Part shown: piece by piece, positions 5,855 to 13,185 of the stretch
Position numbering within the stretch: the stretch's first letter is position 1
How the letters are laid out: each line of letters starts with the position of its first letter
Source: an uncultured Atopobium sp.
GTDB lineage: Bacteria; Actinomycetota; Coriobacteriia; Coriobacteriales; Atopobiaceae
Assembly (NCBI GenBank): GCA_938041635.1
Contig: CALIAD010000082.1
Coordinates: 1-19,905 of the forward strand
Length of the DNA stretch: 19,905 nt
Reading direction: 5' to 3'
Position numbers and translations under genes: made by a program
Notes under the pieces: model-generated
The model's input: only the letters and a program-made list of their open reading frames with translations
What the model was told of the DNA's origin: nothing
Database searches by the model: none

Positions 5855-7145
5855 GGGCGCACGTGTTGTAGACCCACAGCTTAACCTTGATGCCGTAATG
5901 GATGTTCGTATTGAGGGAGAAACTATTGCTGAAGTTGCAGCAACTGTTGCGCCTCAAGAGGGAGATACCGTTATTGATGCAAAAGGCAAGGTACTAGCAC
6001 CTGGCCTTGTTGATATGCACGTCCACTTTAGAGATCCTGGCTTTGAGTATAAGGAGACTATTGAGACGGGCTCTAGAGCTGCGGTTCACGGTGGCTTTAC
6101 TGATGTTGCTACTATGCCAAACACCAATCCTGTAACCGATAACGGACCAGCTGTTCGCTTCCAGATTGACCGTGGTAACGAGGTTGGCCTCATTCATGTT
6201 CGTCCTATGGGTGCCCTTACCAAGGGCTCTAAGGGACAAGAGCTTGCTGAGATTGGCAACATGGTTGACGAGGGAGCATCCGCATTCTCTGATGACGGCC
6301 ACGGTGTCCAAAGCGCTGGTATGATGCGTACCGTTATGGAGTATATTTCCCAGTTTGACCGCGTTGTTGCCGCTCACTGCGAGATTGAGTCCATCAGTGC
6401 TGGCGGCGTTGTCAACGAGGGTCGCGCAAGCACGCGCCTTGGTATGTTTGGCTGGCCAGCACTTGGCGAGGAGCTGGAGATTTCCAGAGACATTGATCTT
6501 TGCCGCCTTACCGGTTGCCCTCTGCACATCTGCCACATTTCAACGGGCAGGGGAGCAGAGCTGGTACGCGCAGCTAAGAAGGAAGGTCTGCCGGTTACCG
6601 CAGAGGTTTGCCCTCACCATCTCTTCTTGTCTGAGGACGACATCACTGATACGTATAACACCAACCTTAAGATGAATCCACCACTCAGAACCGCTGAGGA
6701 TGCCCTTGCGCTTCAGGCCGCTGTTGCAGATGGTACGGTTGATTGCATTGTTACCGACCATGCACCTCATGCAGCTCACGAGAAGGACTGTGAGTGGGAA
6801 ATCTCTTACTTTGGCTGCATTGGTCTTGAGACCTCGCTGCCTCTGATGATCACCAACATGGTGCGCACCAACAAGCTGTCCTTTACGGGCCTTGTCCGCG
6901 CTATGGCCGTTAATCCTCGTCGTATTCTACGCCTTGAGCCTGTTAAGATTGCTGCTGGCTATAAGGCTGATCTGACCCTTTTTGACCCAGAAAAGAAGGT
7001 TCAGATTACGCCAGAGTATTTTGAGAGCAAGTCTAAGAACTCGGCCTTTATTGGCGCCGAGCTTTATGGCGTTGCAACTGATGTGTTTGTTGACGGCAAG
7101 CGTGTTCTTGCCAATGAGGTAGTTGTTCCTGGAGGGGAAAAGTAA
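5838..7145 (+). CDS. pyrC: Dihydroorotase (class I)
   Basis: Zinc-dependent cyclisation of N-carbamoyl-L-aspartate to dihydroorotate. The 435-residue length fits the long class I bacterial form. The amidohydrolase metal ligands are visible: HVHFRDPG (61-68), Asp in SDDGHGV (151-157) in the place where other amidohydrolases carry a carboxylated Lys, His180 in AAHCE, His233 in HICHIST, and TDHAPH (306-311) with the catalytic Asp. The ATG at 5838 is preceded by GGGAGGA and lies inside the 3' end of pyrB (17-base overlap). The stop codon overlaps the pyrK start by one base. Confidence 0.97.
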   Translation: MAFLLKGARVVDPQLNLDAVMDVRIEGETIAEVAATVAPQEGDTVIDAKGKVLAPGLVDMHVHFRDPGFEYKETIETGSRAAVHGGFTDVATMPNTNPVTDNGPAVRFQIDRGNEVGLIHVRPMGALTKGSKGQELAEIGNMVDEGASAFSDDGHGVQSAGMMRTVMEYISQFDRVVAAHCEIESISAGGVVNEGRASTRLGMFGWPALGEELEISRDIDLCRLTGCPLHICHISTGRGAELVRAAKKEGLPVTAEVCPHHLFLSEDDITDTYNTNLKMNPPLRTAEDALALQAAVADGTVDCIVTDHAPHAAHEKDCEWEISYFGCIGLETSLPLMITNMVRTNKLSFTGLVRAMAVNPRRILRLEPVKIAAGYKADLTLFDPEKKVQITPEYFESKSKNSAFIGAELYGVATDVFVDGKRVLANEVVVPGGEK

Positions 7146-7939
7146 TGCCACTACGTGGAAATGTACAGGTATTTGACTTTACGGTTCTAAGCAATACCCA
7201 GGTTGCCCAGAATCTGTATAGAGCTCAGCTCAAGGTACCAGGTCTTTGTAAGTCCTTGGAACCTGGTCAGTTTGTAAACGTCAATGTTCCAGGTGATAAG
7301 CGCCATATTCTTCGCATCCCACTGTCCTTCTCGCTTGCTGATAAAGCAACCGATACGCTGGAGCTTATCTACGCAACAGTGGGCGAGGGCACACGTAGGC
7401 TTTCTCAGATGAAGCCAGGGGACACCAGCGACATGACAGCTCCATGCGGTCGTCCCTGGCGCCTCAATGCTTCTAGCAAGAGAAGTGTGCTGGTGGCAGG
7501 TGGTGTGGGCATCACGCCAATCATTGCAGCAGCGCGCAAGCTTACTGAGCTTGGTGTTGAGTTTGACGCGGTTATTGGTGCACAGACTGCCGAGAAACTC
7601 TTTGGAGAAGAAGATCTTCTCGCGCTAGGCGCACAGAACGTGTACGTCACAACAGATGATGGTTCTAAGGGTACCAAGGGTTTTGTAACAGCAGCTTTGG
7701 AAGAGCCTTTGAGCCAGGGCGTTTGGGATGCCATCTATACCTGCGGTCCTGAGCCTATGATGAGAAGCGTGGCCAAGCTGGCAATTGCTCATAACGTTGC
7801 CTGCCAGGTTTCTATGGAGCGTATGATGAGCTGCGCTTTTGGTGCATGTAACACCTGCAATGTCCCACTTGCTAAGGGCGGCTATGCATCTGCTTGCATG
7901 GTTGGACCTGTCTTTGAGGCAAAGGAGATCGCATGGTAG
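7145..7939 (+). CDS. pyrK: Dihydroorotate dehydrogenase (NAD+) electron transfer subunit
   Basis: Iron-sulfur/FAD subunit of the class 1B dihydroorotate dehydrogenase; passes electrons from the PyrD FMN to NAD+. The 264 residues show a ferredoxin-reductase fold: FAD-binding RIPLSF (57-62), the nucleotide-binding AGGVGITPI (118-126), CGPEPMM (200-206), and a C-terminal [2Fe-2S] cluster site with Cys230, Cys235, Cys238 and Cys251 (C-x4-C-x2-C-x12-C). The ATG overlaps the pyrC stop codon (TAATG) after a GGAGGGG site, and its 3' end overlaps pyrD by seven bases. Presence of pyrK tells that the adjacent pyrD is the heterotetrameric NAD-linked form, suited to an anaerobe or facultative anaerobe. 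Confidence 0.95.
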   Translation: MPLRGNVQVFDFTVLSNTQVAQNLYRAQLKVPGLCKSLEPGQFVNVNVPGDKRHILRIPLSFSLADKATDTLELIYATVGEGTRRLSQMKPGDTSDMTAPCGRPWRLNASSKRSVLVAGGVGITPIIAAARKLTELGVEFDAVIGAQTAEKLFGEEDLLALGAQNVYVTTDDGSKGTKGFVTAALEEPLSQGVWDAIYTCGPEPMMRSVAKLAIAHNVACQVSMERMMSCAFGACNTCNVPLAKGGYASACMVGPVFEAKEIAW

Positions 7940-8859
7940 ATCAGGTAAAAATGGCCGTCAATCTTGGCGGCATCCAGATGAAAAACCCTATCAATACCGC
8001 TGCGGGCACCTTTGGTTATGGCTGGCAGTTTGAGGGCTTCTACGATGTCTCCCTGCTTGGCGCAATTACTATGAAGGGCGTTGCTCGTGTTCCCTGGGAA
8101 GGAAACCCTGCCCCTCGCATGTGCGAGCTCAACGGCGGCATGATGAATAGCGTTGGTCTTGCTAATCCTGGAGTGGACGATTTTATCGCCCATACCGATG
8201 ACTACATGAAAGATCTTGAAGGCCGCGGTACACGCGTTATCATGCAGATGGCAGCACATTCCGTCCAAGAGATGATTGACGTTGTCGAGCGCCTTGAAGA
8301 GCTTAACCCACACATTTCAGCTATCGAGCTTAACGTAAGCTGTCCAAATCTCGAGAAGGGCGGAAAGCCCCTGGGCGGTACTCCAGAGCAGGCTACAGAG
8401 ATTATGAAGGCAGTTCGTCCTTTGACTAAGTTGCCTATCCTGGTCAAGATGGCTCCTGTCAATGTTGCTGAGATTGGTAAGGCTTTTGAGGCTGAAGGCG
8501 CAGACGGTCTTACACTCATTAACTCTATCCCTGGTATGTCAATTAATGTTCACACCAGAAAGAGTAGGCTCTCTAAGCCAACAGGCGGCCTCAGTGGTCC
8601 TCTTTGCCATAACGCTGCTGTCCGTATGGTCTGGGAGTGCGCACAAGCGGTCTCTATTCCTATCTGTGGCGTTGGTGGTGTAGAAACGGGCGAGGACGCT
8701 GCAGAGTTTATCCTGGCAGGCGCTACGGCTGTCTCGGTAGGTTCTGCAAACCTTTACGATCCTATGTGTGCTCCACGTATCCTGAACGAGCTTACTGACT
8801 GGGCAAAGTCCCAGGGTGTATCTGACATCCATGAGCTGATTGGAGCTGTTGAATGCTAA
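7933..8859 (+). CDS. pyrD: Dihydroorotate dehydrogenase B (NAD+), catalytic subunit
   Basis: FMN enzyme oxidising dihydroorotate to orotate, working with PyrK. The protein has 308 residues, the class 1 length without a membrane-anchoring N-terminal extension. The catalytic base is Cys137 in ELNVSCPN, which marks class 1 (class 2 uses Ser). Other family stretches are NTAAGTFGYG (21-30), MMNSVGLANPG (70-80), and the phosphate-binding GVGGVETGEDA and AVSVGSANLYDP near the end. The ATG at 7933 lies within the pyrK 3' end after AAAGGAG. Its own last seven bases overlap pyrF. Confidence 0.96.
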   Translation: MVDQVKMAVNLGGIQMKNPINTAAGTFGYGWQFEGFYDVSLLGAITMKGVARVPWEGNPAPRMCELNGGMMNSVGLANPGVDDFIAHTDDYMKDLEGRGTRVIMQMAAHSVQEMIDVVERLEELNPHISAIELNVSCPNLEKGGKPLGGTPEQATEIMKAVRPLTKLPILVKMAPVNVAEIGKAFEAEGADGLTLINSIPGMSINVHTRKSRLSKPTGGLSGPLCHNAAVRMVWECAQAVSIPICGVGGVETGEDAAEFILAGATAVSVGSANLYDPMCAPRILNELTDWAKSQGVSDIHELIGAVEC

Positions 8860-9584
8860 CAGACGAGCAGGCACGCGATGCCGTTATTGTTGCGCTTGAT
8901 TGCACAAGAGAAAGAGCTTTGGAGCTCACCGATCTTCTCGCCGGCCACGCGCGTTGGGTTAAGGTTGGCATGACGCTCTTTTATCGCTACGGACCCTCGA
9001 TGGTAGACGAGATGCACGCACGCGGTTTTAAGGTGTTTCTTGACCTCAAGGTGCATGACATTCCATTTCAGGTTAAAGGCGCTGTCCACTCTGCATCGCT
9101 TTCTGGCGCAGACATTCTTTCTATTCATGGCCTGGGAACCGCTCAGATGATTGCTGCTGGTCGTAAGGGTGCAGAAGAGGCTGCAGCAGAGCGTGGCGTT
9201 GATGAGTCCGGCCGCACCAAGCTGGTGGCCATTTCTGTCCTCACCAGCATGGACGAGGATGCACTCCATTCCATTGGTGTTGACGGTTCCATTAAGGACG
9301 AGGTTGCTCGTTTGGCATCTCTTTCTTATAGCGCTGGCGCTGACGGAATTGTCTGCTCGCCCCAGGAAGCACAGGAAATGAGAGAGCTTTTGGGACCAAA
9401 TGCTCTCATCGTGACCCCAGGAGTACGTCCAGAAGGTGCCGAGAAGGGCGATCAAGTCAGAATTTCCACACCTTCAGCAGCAATTAAGGCTGGAGCAAGC
9501 AAATTGGTAGTTGGTAGGCCAATTACCTGCGCAAACGATCCAGTCGAAGCATTTGAAGCCATCATTTCTGAGCTGAAAAATTAA
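8853..9584 (+). CDS. pyrF: Orotidine-5'-phosphate decarboxylase
   Basis: Decarboxylates OMP to UMP, the last de novo step. The 243-residue protein has the short prokaryotic form: Asp16 in VALDC, Lys37 in WVKVGM, the active-site block DLKVHDIP (64-71) containing the Lys and Asp pair, and C-terminal TPGVRPEG followed by VVGRPIT, the phosphate-binding Arg. It is the last pyr gene; a 163-base gap without a clear terminator follows before mihF. The substrate-supplying pyrE (orotate phosphoribosyltransferase) is not in the window and must be elsewhere. Confidence 0.96.
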   Translation: MLTDEQARDAVIVALDCTRERALELTDLLAGHARWVKVGMTLFYRYGPSMVDEMHARGFKVFLDLKVHDIPFQVKGAVHSASLSGADILSIHGLGTAQMIAAGRKGAEEAAAERGVDESGRTKLVAISVLTSMDEDALHSIGVDGSIKDEVARLASLSYSAGADGIVCSPQEAQEMRELLGPNALIVTPGVRPEGAEKGDQVRISTPSAAIKAGASKLVVGRPITCANDPVEAFEAIISELKN

Positions 9585-9708
9585 CAAAAGTTTCTGGAAT
9601 TATGGTGAACAGGTGGTTTTTGATGCGGAAATATTAAAAAACCCCTTGTAAATAACGTGTTATGTGGCAAACTATTTTGCTGAAGTGCAAAAGGCACATT
9701 AAATTGAG

Positions 9709-9729
9709 TTTCGTATATGACGTACGAAA
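9709..9729. repeat. Inverted repeat upstream of mihF
   Basis: TTTCGTA (9709-9715) and TACGAAA (9723-9729) are perfect 7-base arms around a seven-base spacer and end nine bases before the GGAGG site of mihF. It may be an operator, perhaps for the nucleoid protein itself, or a short mRNA hairpin. The rest of the 9585-9747 gap holds only a second small hairpin (TTTTGC 9675-9680 with GCAAAA 9687-9692); I saw no firm promoter. Confidence 0.45.
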
Positions 9730-9747
9730 ACGATGTTTGGAGGAACA

Positions 9748-10056
9748 ATGGCTCTACCTACACTTACCGATGAGCAGCGCAAGGCAGCACTTGAGAAGGC
9801 AGCTCAGGCTCGTCACGCTCGTGCAGAGCTTCGCGAGAAGGTTAAGACTGGTAAGGTCTCCCTTAAAGAGGTCCTTGATTCTACCGATCCTATTGCTGAG
9901 CGTATGAAGGTTTCCGCTCTTATCGAGTCCCTTCCTGGCTATGGCAAGGCAAAGGCAGCAAAGATTATGGACGAGCTCGGAATTTCCGCAACTCGCCGCG
10001 TTAAGGGCCTTGGCGCTCGTCAGCGTGAGCAGCTCCTCGAGGCACTGACCAAGTAG
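9748..10056 (+). CDS. mihF: Actinobacterial integration host factor (mIHF-type nucleoid protein)
   Basis: A small basic nucleoid-associated protein that binds and bends DNA; essential in mycobacteria and unrelated to enterobacterial IHF. The 102 residues include a long charged N-terminal helix (ALPTLTDEQRKAALEKAAQ) and the helix-two-turns-helix block around LPGYGKAKAAKIMDELGIS (62-80), followed by RRVKGLGARQREQLL. I chose the ATG at 9748 because GGAGG at 9739-9743 precedes it by four bases; an in-frame ATG at 9733 would bury that site. The order pyrF-mihF-gmk-rpoZ matches mycobacterial genomes and is strong support for an actinobacterium. The stop codon overlaps the gmk start by one base. Confidence 0.93.
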   Translation: MALPTLTDEQRKAALEKAAQARHARAELREKVKTGKVSLKEVLDSTDPIAERMKVSALIESLPGYGKAKAAKIMDELGISATRRVKGLGARQREQLLEALTK

Positions 10057-10634
10057 TGGCTCGTTCAGCCAAACTTTTTGTAGTATCTGGACCGTCAGGT
10101 GTAGGAAAAGGAACGCTTGTCTCTCTGTTGAGAGACAAGCGCCCAAACCTAGGCCTGACGGTTTCGGCTACTACACGCTCTCCACGACCAGGAGAAGTCG
10201 ATGGAGTTGCGTATCATTTTCTCTCCGATGAAGAATTTAAAAAGCGCGTTGATGCTGGTGAATTCCTTGAGTGGGCTCATGTTCATGGTCATTGCTATGG
10301 CACGCTCAAATCCGAGGTTGATCGCCTGATTTCTGCAGGTCAGTCTGTTGTTCTAGAGATTGACGTTCAGGGTGGACTTATGGTCCACAAACAATATCCC
10401 AACGCCATTCTCGTCTTTATTAAGCCACCTTCATTTGAAGAGCTTGAACAGCGCCTTAGAGGCCGTGGTACAGAAGACGAGAAGACCATTTCTACGAGAC
10501 TTTCTAATGCGTCACGTGAAATGGAGTATGCAAACGACTATACTGTTTGCATTGTGAACGACAACCTTGAGACTGCTCTCAGCAAGCTCGAGGAAGTTTT
10601 TGATGACTATGAATCAGACGGAGGTCAGCTTTAA
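10056..10634 (+). CDS. gmk: Guanylate kinase
   Basis: Phosphorylates GMP to GDP with ATP, a required step of GTP supply and recycling. The 192 residues show the P-loop SGPSGVGKGT (11-20), the GMP-binding TTRSPRPGEVDGVAYHF segment (39-55), EWAHVHGHCYGT, and the VLEIDVQGG block. The start is a GTG overlapping the mihF stop codon (TAGTG); no strong ribosome site lies at the normal distance, so translation probably depends on coupling to mihF. A perfect 12-bp inverted repeat lies within codons 20-29, just after the P-loop. The stop codon overlaps the rpoZ ATG by one base. Confidence 0.95.
   Translation: MARSAKLFVVSGPSGVGKGTLVSLLRDKRPNLGLTVSATTRSPRPGEVDGVAYHFLSDEEFKKRVDAGEFLEWAHVHGHCYGTLKSEVDRLISAGQSVVLEIDVQGGLMVHKQYPNAILVFIKPPSFEELEQRLRGRGTEDEKTISTRLSNASREMEYANDYTVCIVNDNLETALSKLEEVFDDYESDGGQL
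10114..10141 (+). repeat. Perfect 12-bp hairpin inside gmk
   Basis: CGCTTGTCTCTC (10114-10125) is the exact reverse complement of GAGAGACAAGCG (10130-10141), with a TGTT loop. It starts 58 bases after the gmk start codon and encodes the segment around TLVSLLRDKR. No T tract follows on the plus strand; on the minus strand the following bases are GTTCCTTTTCC, only mildly T-rich. No second copy was noticed in the window. Confidence 0.8.
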
Positions 10635-10918
10635 TGTCTGTTATTAAGCCTGAGATTGACAGCCTGCTTCAGAAGACTGAGCAGAATCCATTCTTGCTTT
10701 GCTCTCTTGCTTCTAAGCGTGCTTGCGATATTAACAATATGCTTCACGGCCAGCACCTGCGTGTAACCGCTGTTCAGGATTTTGATGACATTACTACTGT
10801 TGCAAGTGGTAAAGATTCTGTCTCTATTGCTATGAAAGAGATTAACGACGGTACCCTTGGCTTTGTTAAAGAGTCTTTTGACGAGGCAATTAAGGGCGAG
10901 AACACCATCGTTTACTAA
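10634..10918 (+). CDS. rpoZ: DNA-directed RNA polymerase omega subunit
   Basis: Small subunit aiding assembly and stability of RNA polymerase by clamping the beta-prime subunit. The 94-residue protein carries the omega signature: PEIDSLLQKTEQNPFLLCSLASKRACDINNM, with the conserved KRA motif, and the later EINDGTLGF region in which a KAIxEIxxGKI-like helix is expected. A GGAGG site lies in the gmk 3' end (10620-10624) and the ATG overlaps the gmk stop codon. The gmk-rpoZ pairing is widespread in bacteria and supports the call although the family is short and divergent. Confidence 0.9.
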   Translation: MSVIKPEIDSLLQKTEQNPFLLCSLASKRACDINNMLHGQHLRVTAVQDFDDITTVASGKDSVSIAMKEINDGTLGFVKESFDEAIKGENTIVY

Positions 10919-10923
10919 GAGTT

Positions 10924-12168
10924 ATGACTGAAAGAGTATGTCTGGTTCACTACCACGAAATTGGTTTAAAGGGTAAGAACCGATCCACTTTTGAAAATCA
11001 GTTGGTAACAAATTTGCGACGAGCCCTCCGACACTTTCCAGTGGCGGGGGTTTCTCGCATTTCTGGCTACCTTCTTGTAGAAACCACTGATAAACAAGCA
11101 ACTGAAGAGCTGCAACATGCCGTGGCCCAGGTTCCTGGTGTTGCTCGCGCTTCTTTGGCGTATCGCTGTGGCTTAGATGAGCAGGAGTTTTGTAACGCTG
11201 CCGTGAAGGCGCTGGGGGAGTCCGGTGACTTTACTACGTTTAAAGTGCATGCTCGTCGTTCCTCAACGGTCTATCCAAAGCATTCCATTGAGATTAACCA
11301 GCTTGTAGGCGCAGTACTTTGCGAGAATTTCCCTGATAAAAAAGTTCAGATGCATAATCCGGATATGACGGTCTATGTGCATGTTGTTCAGGGTAACGCA
11401 TATGTTTATGCTGCATCTATTCACGGCGTTGGCGGTCTTCCTGTTGGCACCGCTGGCAAAGTAGTATCGCTTCTTTCAAGCGGTATTGATTCTCCTGTTG
11501 CAACATGGATGGTTGGTCGCAGAGGTGCTACGGTTATTCCAGTTCACTTCTCTGGCCGCCCTATGACTTCCGATACCAGCGAATATCTGTGTCAGGATAT
11601 TATTGAGGCACTTGAGCCTGCTGGTCTTATTGGCAGAATGTATGTTGTGCCTTTTGGCGAGCATCAGCGTGAGATTTCTCTTGCTGTTCCACAGGCTCTT
11701 CGTGTCATTATGTATCGTCGCGTGATGTACATCATTGCGCAGAAGATTGCAGAGCTTGAGGGCGCTAAAGCGCTGGTAACTGGCGAGTCACTTGGCCAAG
11801 TTGCTTCTCAGACGCTGGATAACATTGCTGCTGTCAACGAGGCAGTTACCATACCTGTTTTGAGGCCACTGATTGGCTCTGACAAGCAAGAAATCATCCG
11901 TCGCGCCCAAGATATCAATACGTTTGATATCTCAACGCAGACGGCTCCTGATTGCTGCACATTGTTTATGCCTCGCCGTCCTGAGACTCATGCAAGAATG
12001 CGAGAAGTTCTTGAGGCGTGGAATTCTTTTGATCATGAAGCCATGATTGATGACCTTATGCAGCATATTGAGTACATTGACTTTAGTCAGTGTCCTTCAT
12101 ATAAGCCACCAAAAACACTTGCCGTTCGTCATAAAGAGCTTGCTCCTGCAGAGTTTATTACTGACTAG
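10924..12168 (+). CDS. thiI: tRNA 4-thiouridine synthetase ThiI (no rhodanese domain)
   Basis: Uses ATP to activate U8 of tRNA and inserts sulfur to give 4-thiouridine; in some bacteria it also supplies sulfur for the thiazole of thiamine. The 414 residues comprise an N-terminal ferredoxin-like domain plus THUMP domain (about 1-170, with HYHEIGLKGKNR at 9-20), and an ATP-pyrophosphatase domain with PP-loop SSGIDSP (185-191), TGESLGQVASQTLDN (286-300) and a Cys pair at 344-345. The protein stops without the C-terminal rhodanese domain of the E. coli form, so sulfur must come directly from a cysteine desulfurase, as in Bacillus. It begins five bases after rpoZ and ends this operon. In many actinobacteria other genes follow rpoZ, so thiI here is a local feature. 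Confidence 0.93.
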   Translation: MTERVCLVHYHEIGLKGKNRSTFENQLVTNLRRALRHFPVAGVSRISGYLLVETTDKQATEELQHAVAQVPGVARASLAYRCGLDEQEFCNAAVKALGESGDFTTFKVHARRSSTVYPKHSIEINQLVGAVLCENFPDKKVQMHNPDMTVYVHVVQGNAYVYAASIHGVGGLPVGTAGKVVSLLSSGIDSPVATWMVGRRGATVIPVHFSGRPMTSDTSEYLCQDIIEALEPAGLIGRMYVVPFGEHQREISLAVPQALRVIMYRRVMYIIAQKIAELEGAKALVTGESLGQVASQTLDNIAAVNEAVTIPVLRPLIGSDKQEIIRRAQDINTFDISTQTAPDCCTLFMPRRPETHARMREVLEAWNSFDHEAMIDDLMQHIEYIDFSQCPSYKPPKTLAVRHKELAPAEFITD

Positions 12169-12181
12169 GATATTCCTGCAG

Positions 12182-12196
12182 ATCAAAGGCTTTGAT
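12182..12196. repeat. Short palindrome after thiI
   Basis: ATCAAAG (12182-12188) and CTTTGAT (12190-12196) are perfect arms around one base. It lies 13 bases after the thiI stop and 24 bases before the terminator stem. In RNA it could form a 6-bp hairpin with a three-base loop; its role is unknown. Confidence 0.4.
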
Positions 12197-12220
12197 GGCT
12201 TTGCTTAGATGCATTTTAAG

Positions 12221-12249
12221 AATCCGTCCCGTGAAGGGGCGGATTTTTT
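12221..12249 (+). terminator. Rho-independent terminator of the mihF-gmk-rpoZ-thiI unit
   Basis: AATCCGTCCC (12221-12230) pairs along all 10 positions, one of them a G-T wobble, with GGGGCGGATT (12236-12245) around a GTGAA loop, followed by a run of T residues to 12249. It is a textbook intrinsic terminator 52 bases after thiI. The remaining gap to comEA (12250-12432) is AT-rich; I saw no convincing promoter pair in it. Confidence 0.9.
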
Positions 12250-12432
12250 ATTTGAATGGATTGATAATCTTATTTAGGACAATTTTGTTGATTTCAGTTT
12301 GCTTCACTTATCTGCAAATTGTTTATAACTGTGTCAGATTACCAGCAGTTTTATGACAAGATCACCAGATAAATAGTTAAAAGTCGTGTTTCTTATTGAC
12401 CTAATAGTTGAATATAAATCTGAGGTGATTGT

Positions 12433-13185
12433 ATGGCTCAGATTTCAAATAACCGCACTCAAATAATTAATAAATTGATGAGAAGGTTTAACCTCTCTAA
12501 GCAGCAACTCTTGGCGGTTATTGCTGTGGTTGTTCTAGGTATTGTTTCAGTAGTTGTATTTATTGGGATGATTAGCACTGGAACATCAGAGTCTTTTGAC
12601 AGATCGCATAATCAAGCAAACTCGACACAGGGAGCGATTGTTGCGGAAAATCCACAGCACTCGCAAGAGGATAAGTCTACAGAGCAGCCAGGAGATGACC
12701 ATAAGATTAAAGAAGCATCTCCTCAAATGATGGTTCATGTTGATGGAGCCGTTAAATCACCCGGTCTGTATGCACTTCAGATGGTAAATCCACGTGTAAA
12801 CGACGCAATTCAAATAGCAGGTGGCTTGACTGAAGATGCCAACAGTCAAGGCATTAATCTTGCGTCTCCTGTAGAAGATGGTCAAAAAATTTATATTCCT
12901 CGAAAGGGAGAAGAGGCACCGCCAGAGATTTTGCAGCCAGAGCAAAATAAAGCTACGAGCAACAAGCAGACAGATAAGAAAAGTGACAAAAAGACAGTTG
13001 TAGATATTAATCGAGCAACCGTAGAAGAATTTACCAAGCTTCATGGCGTTGGAGAAGGATTGGCTAAGCGAATTGTTGAAGATAGACAAAAGAATGGACC
13101 CTTTAAGACTACTGAAGATTTGATGCGCGTTTCTGGTATTGGTCAGAAAAAGTTTGATCAGCTTAAGGACAATATTCGTGTCTAA
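12433..13185 (+). CDS. comEA: Competence protein ComEA (membrane-anchored DNA receptor)
   Basis: Binds double-stranded DNA at the outer face of the membrane during natural transformation and passes it to ComEC. The 250-residue protein has a short cytoplasmic start, one membrane helix at about 26-48, a polar Gln/Ser/Glu-rich linker, a SLBB domain (about 99-157, MVHVDGAVKSPGLY ... DGQKIYIPRKG), a Lys-rich spacer, and a C-terminal double helix-hairpin-helix (190-249) beginning VVDINRATVEEF with HGVGEGLAKRI and SGIGQKKFDQL. GAGGTG at 12422-12427 precedes the ATG. The gene is followed immediately by comEC; the comEB deaminase found between them in Bacillus is absent. The sequence is visibly more AT-rich than the pyr operon. 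Confidence 0.95.
   Translation: MAQISNNRTQIINKLMRRFNLSKQQLLAVIAVVVLGIVSVVVFIGMISTGTSESFDRSHNQANSTQGAIVAENPQHSQEDKSTEQPGDDHKIKEASPQMMVHVDGAVKSPGLYALQMVNPRVNDAIQIAGGLTEDANSQGINLASPVEDGQKIYIPRKGEEAPPEILQPEQNKATSNKQTDKKSDKKTVVDINRATVEEFTKLHGVGEGLAKRIVEDRQKNGPFKTTEDLMRVSGIGQKKFDQLKDNIRV

Noticed and set aside
8856..9455. A 199-codon minus-strand open frame antisense to pyrF
   Set aside because: The translation is low-complexity in composition without family motifs; it arises from the codon bias of pyrF.
9733..9747. An upstream in-frame ATG for mihF
   Set aside because: It would overlap the GGAGG site that is well spaced for the ATG at 9748.
12396..12418. TTGACC with TATAAA as a comEA promoter
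   Set aside because: The spacing is only 11 bases and the start would fall on the ribosome site, so the two boxes cannot work together.
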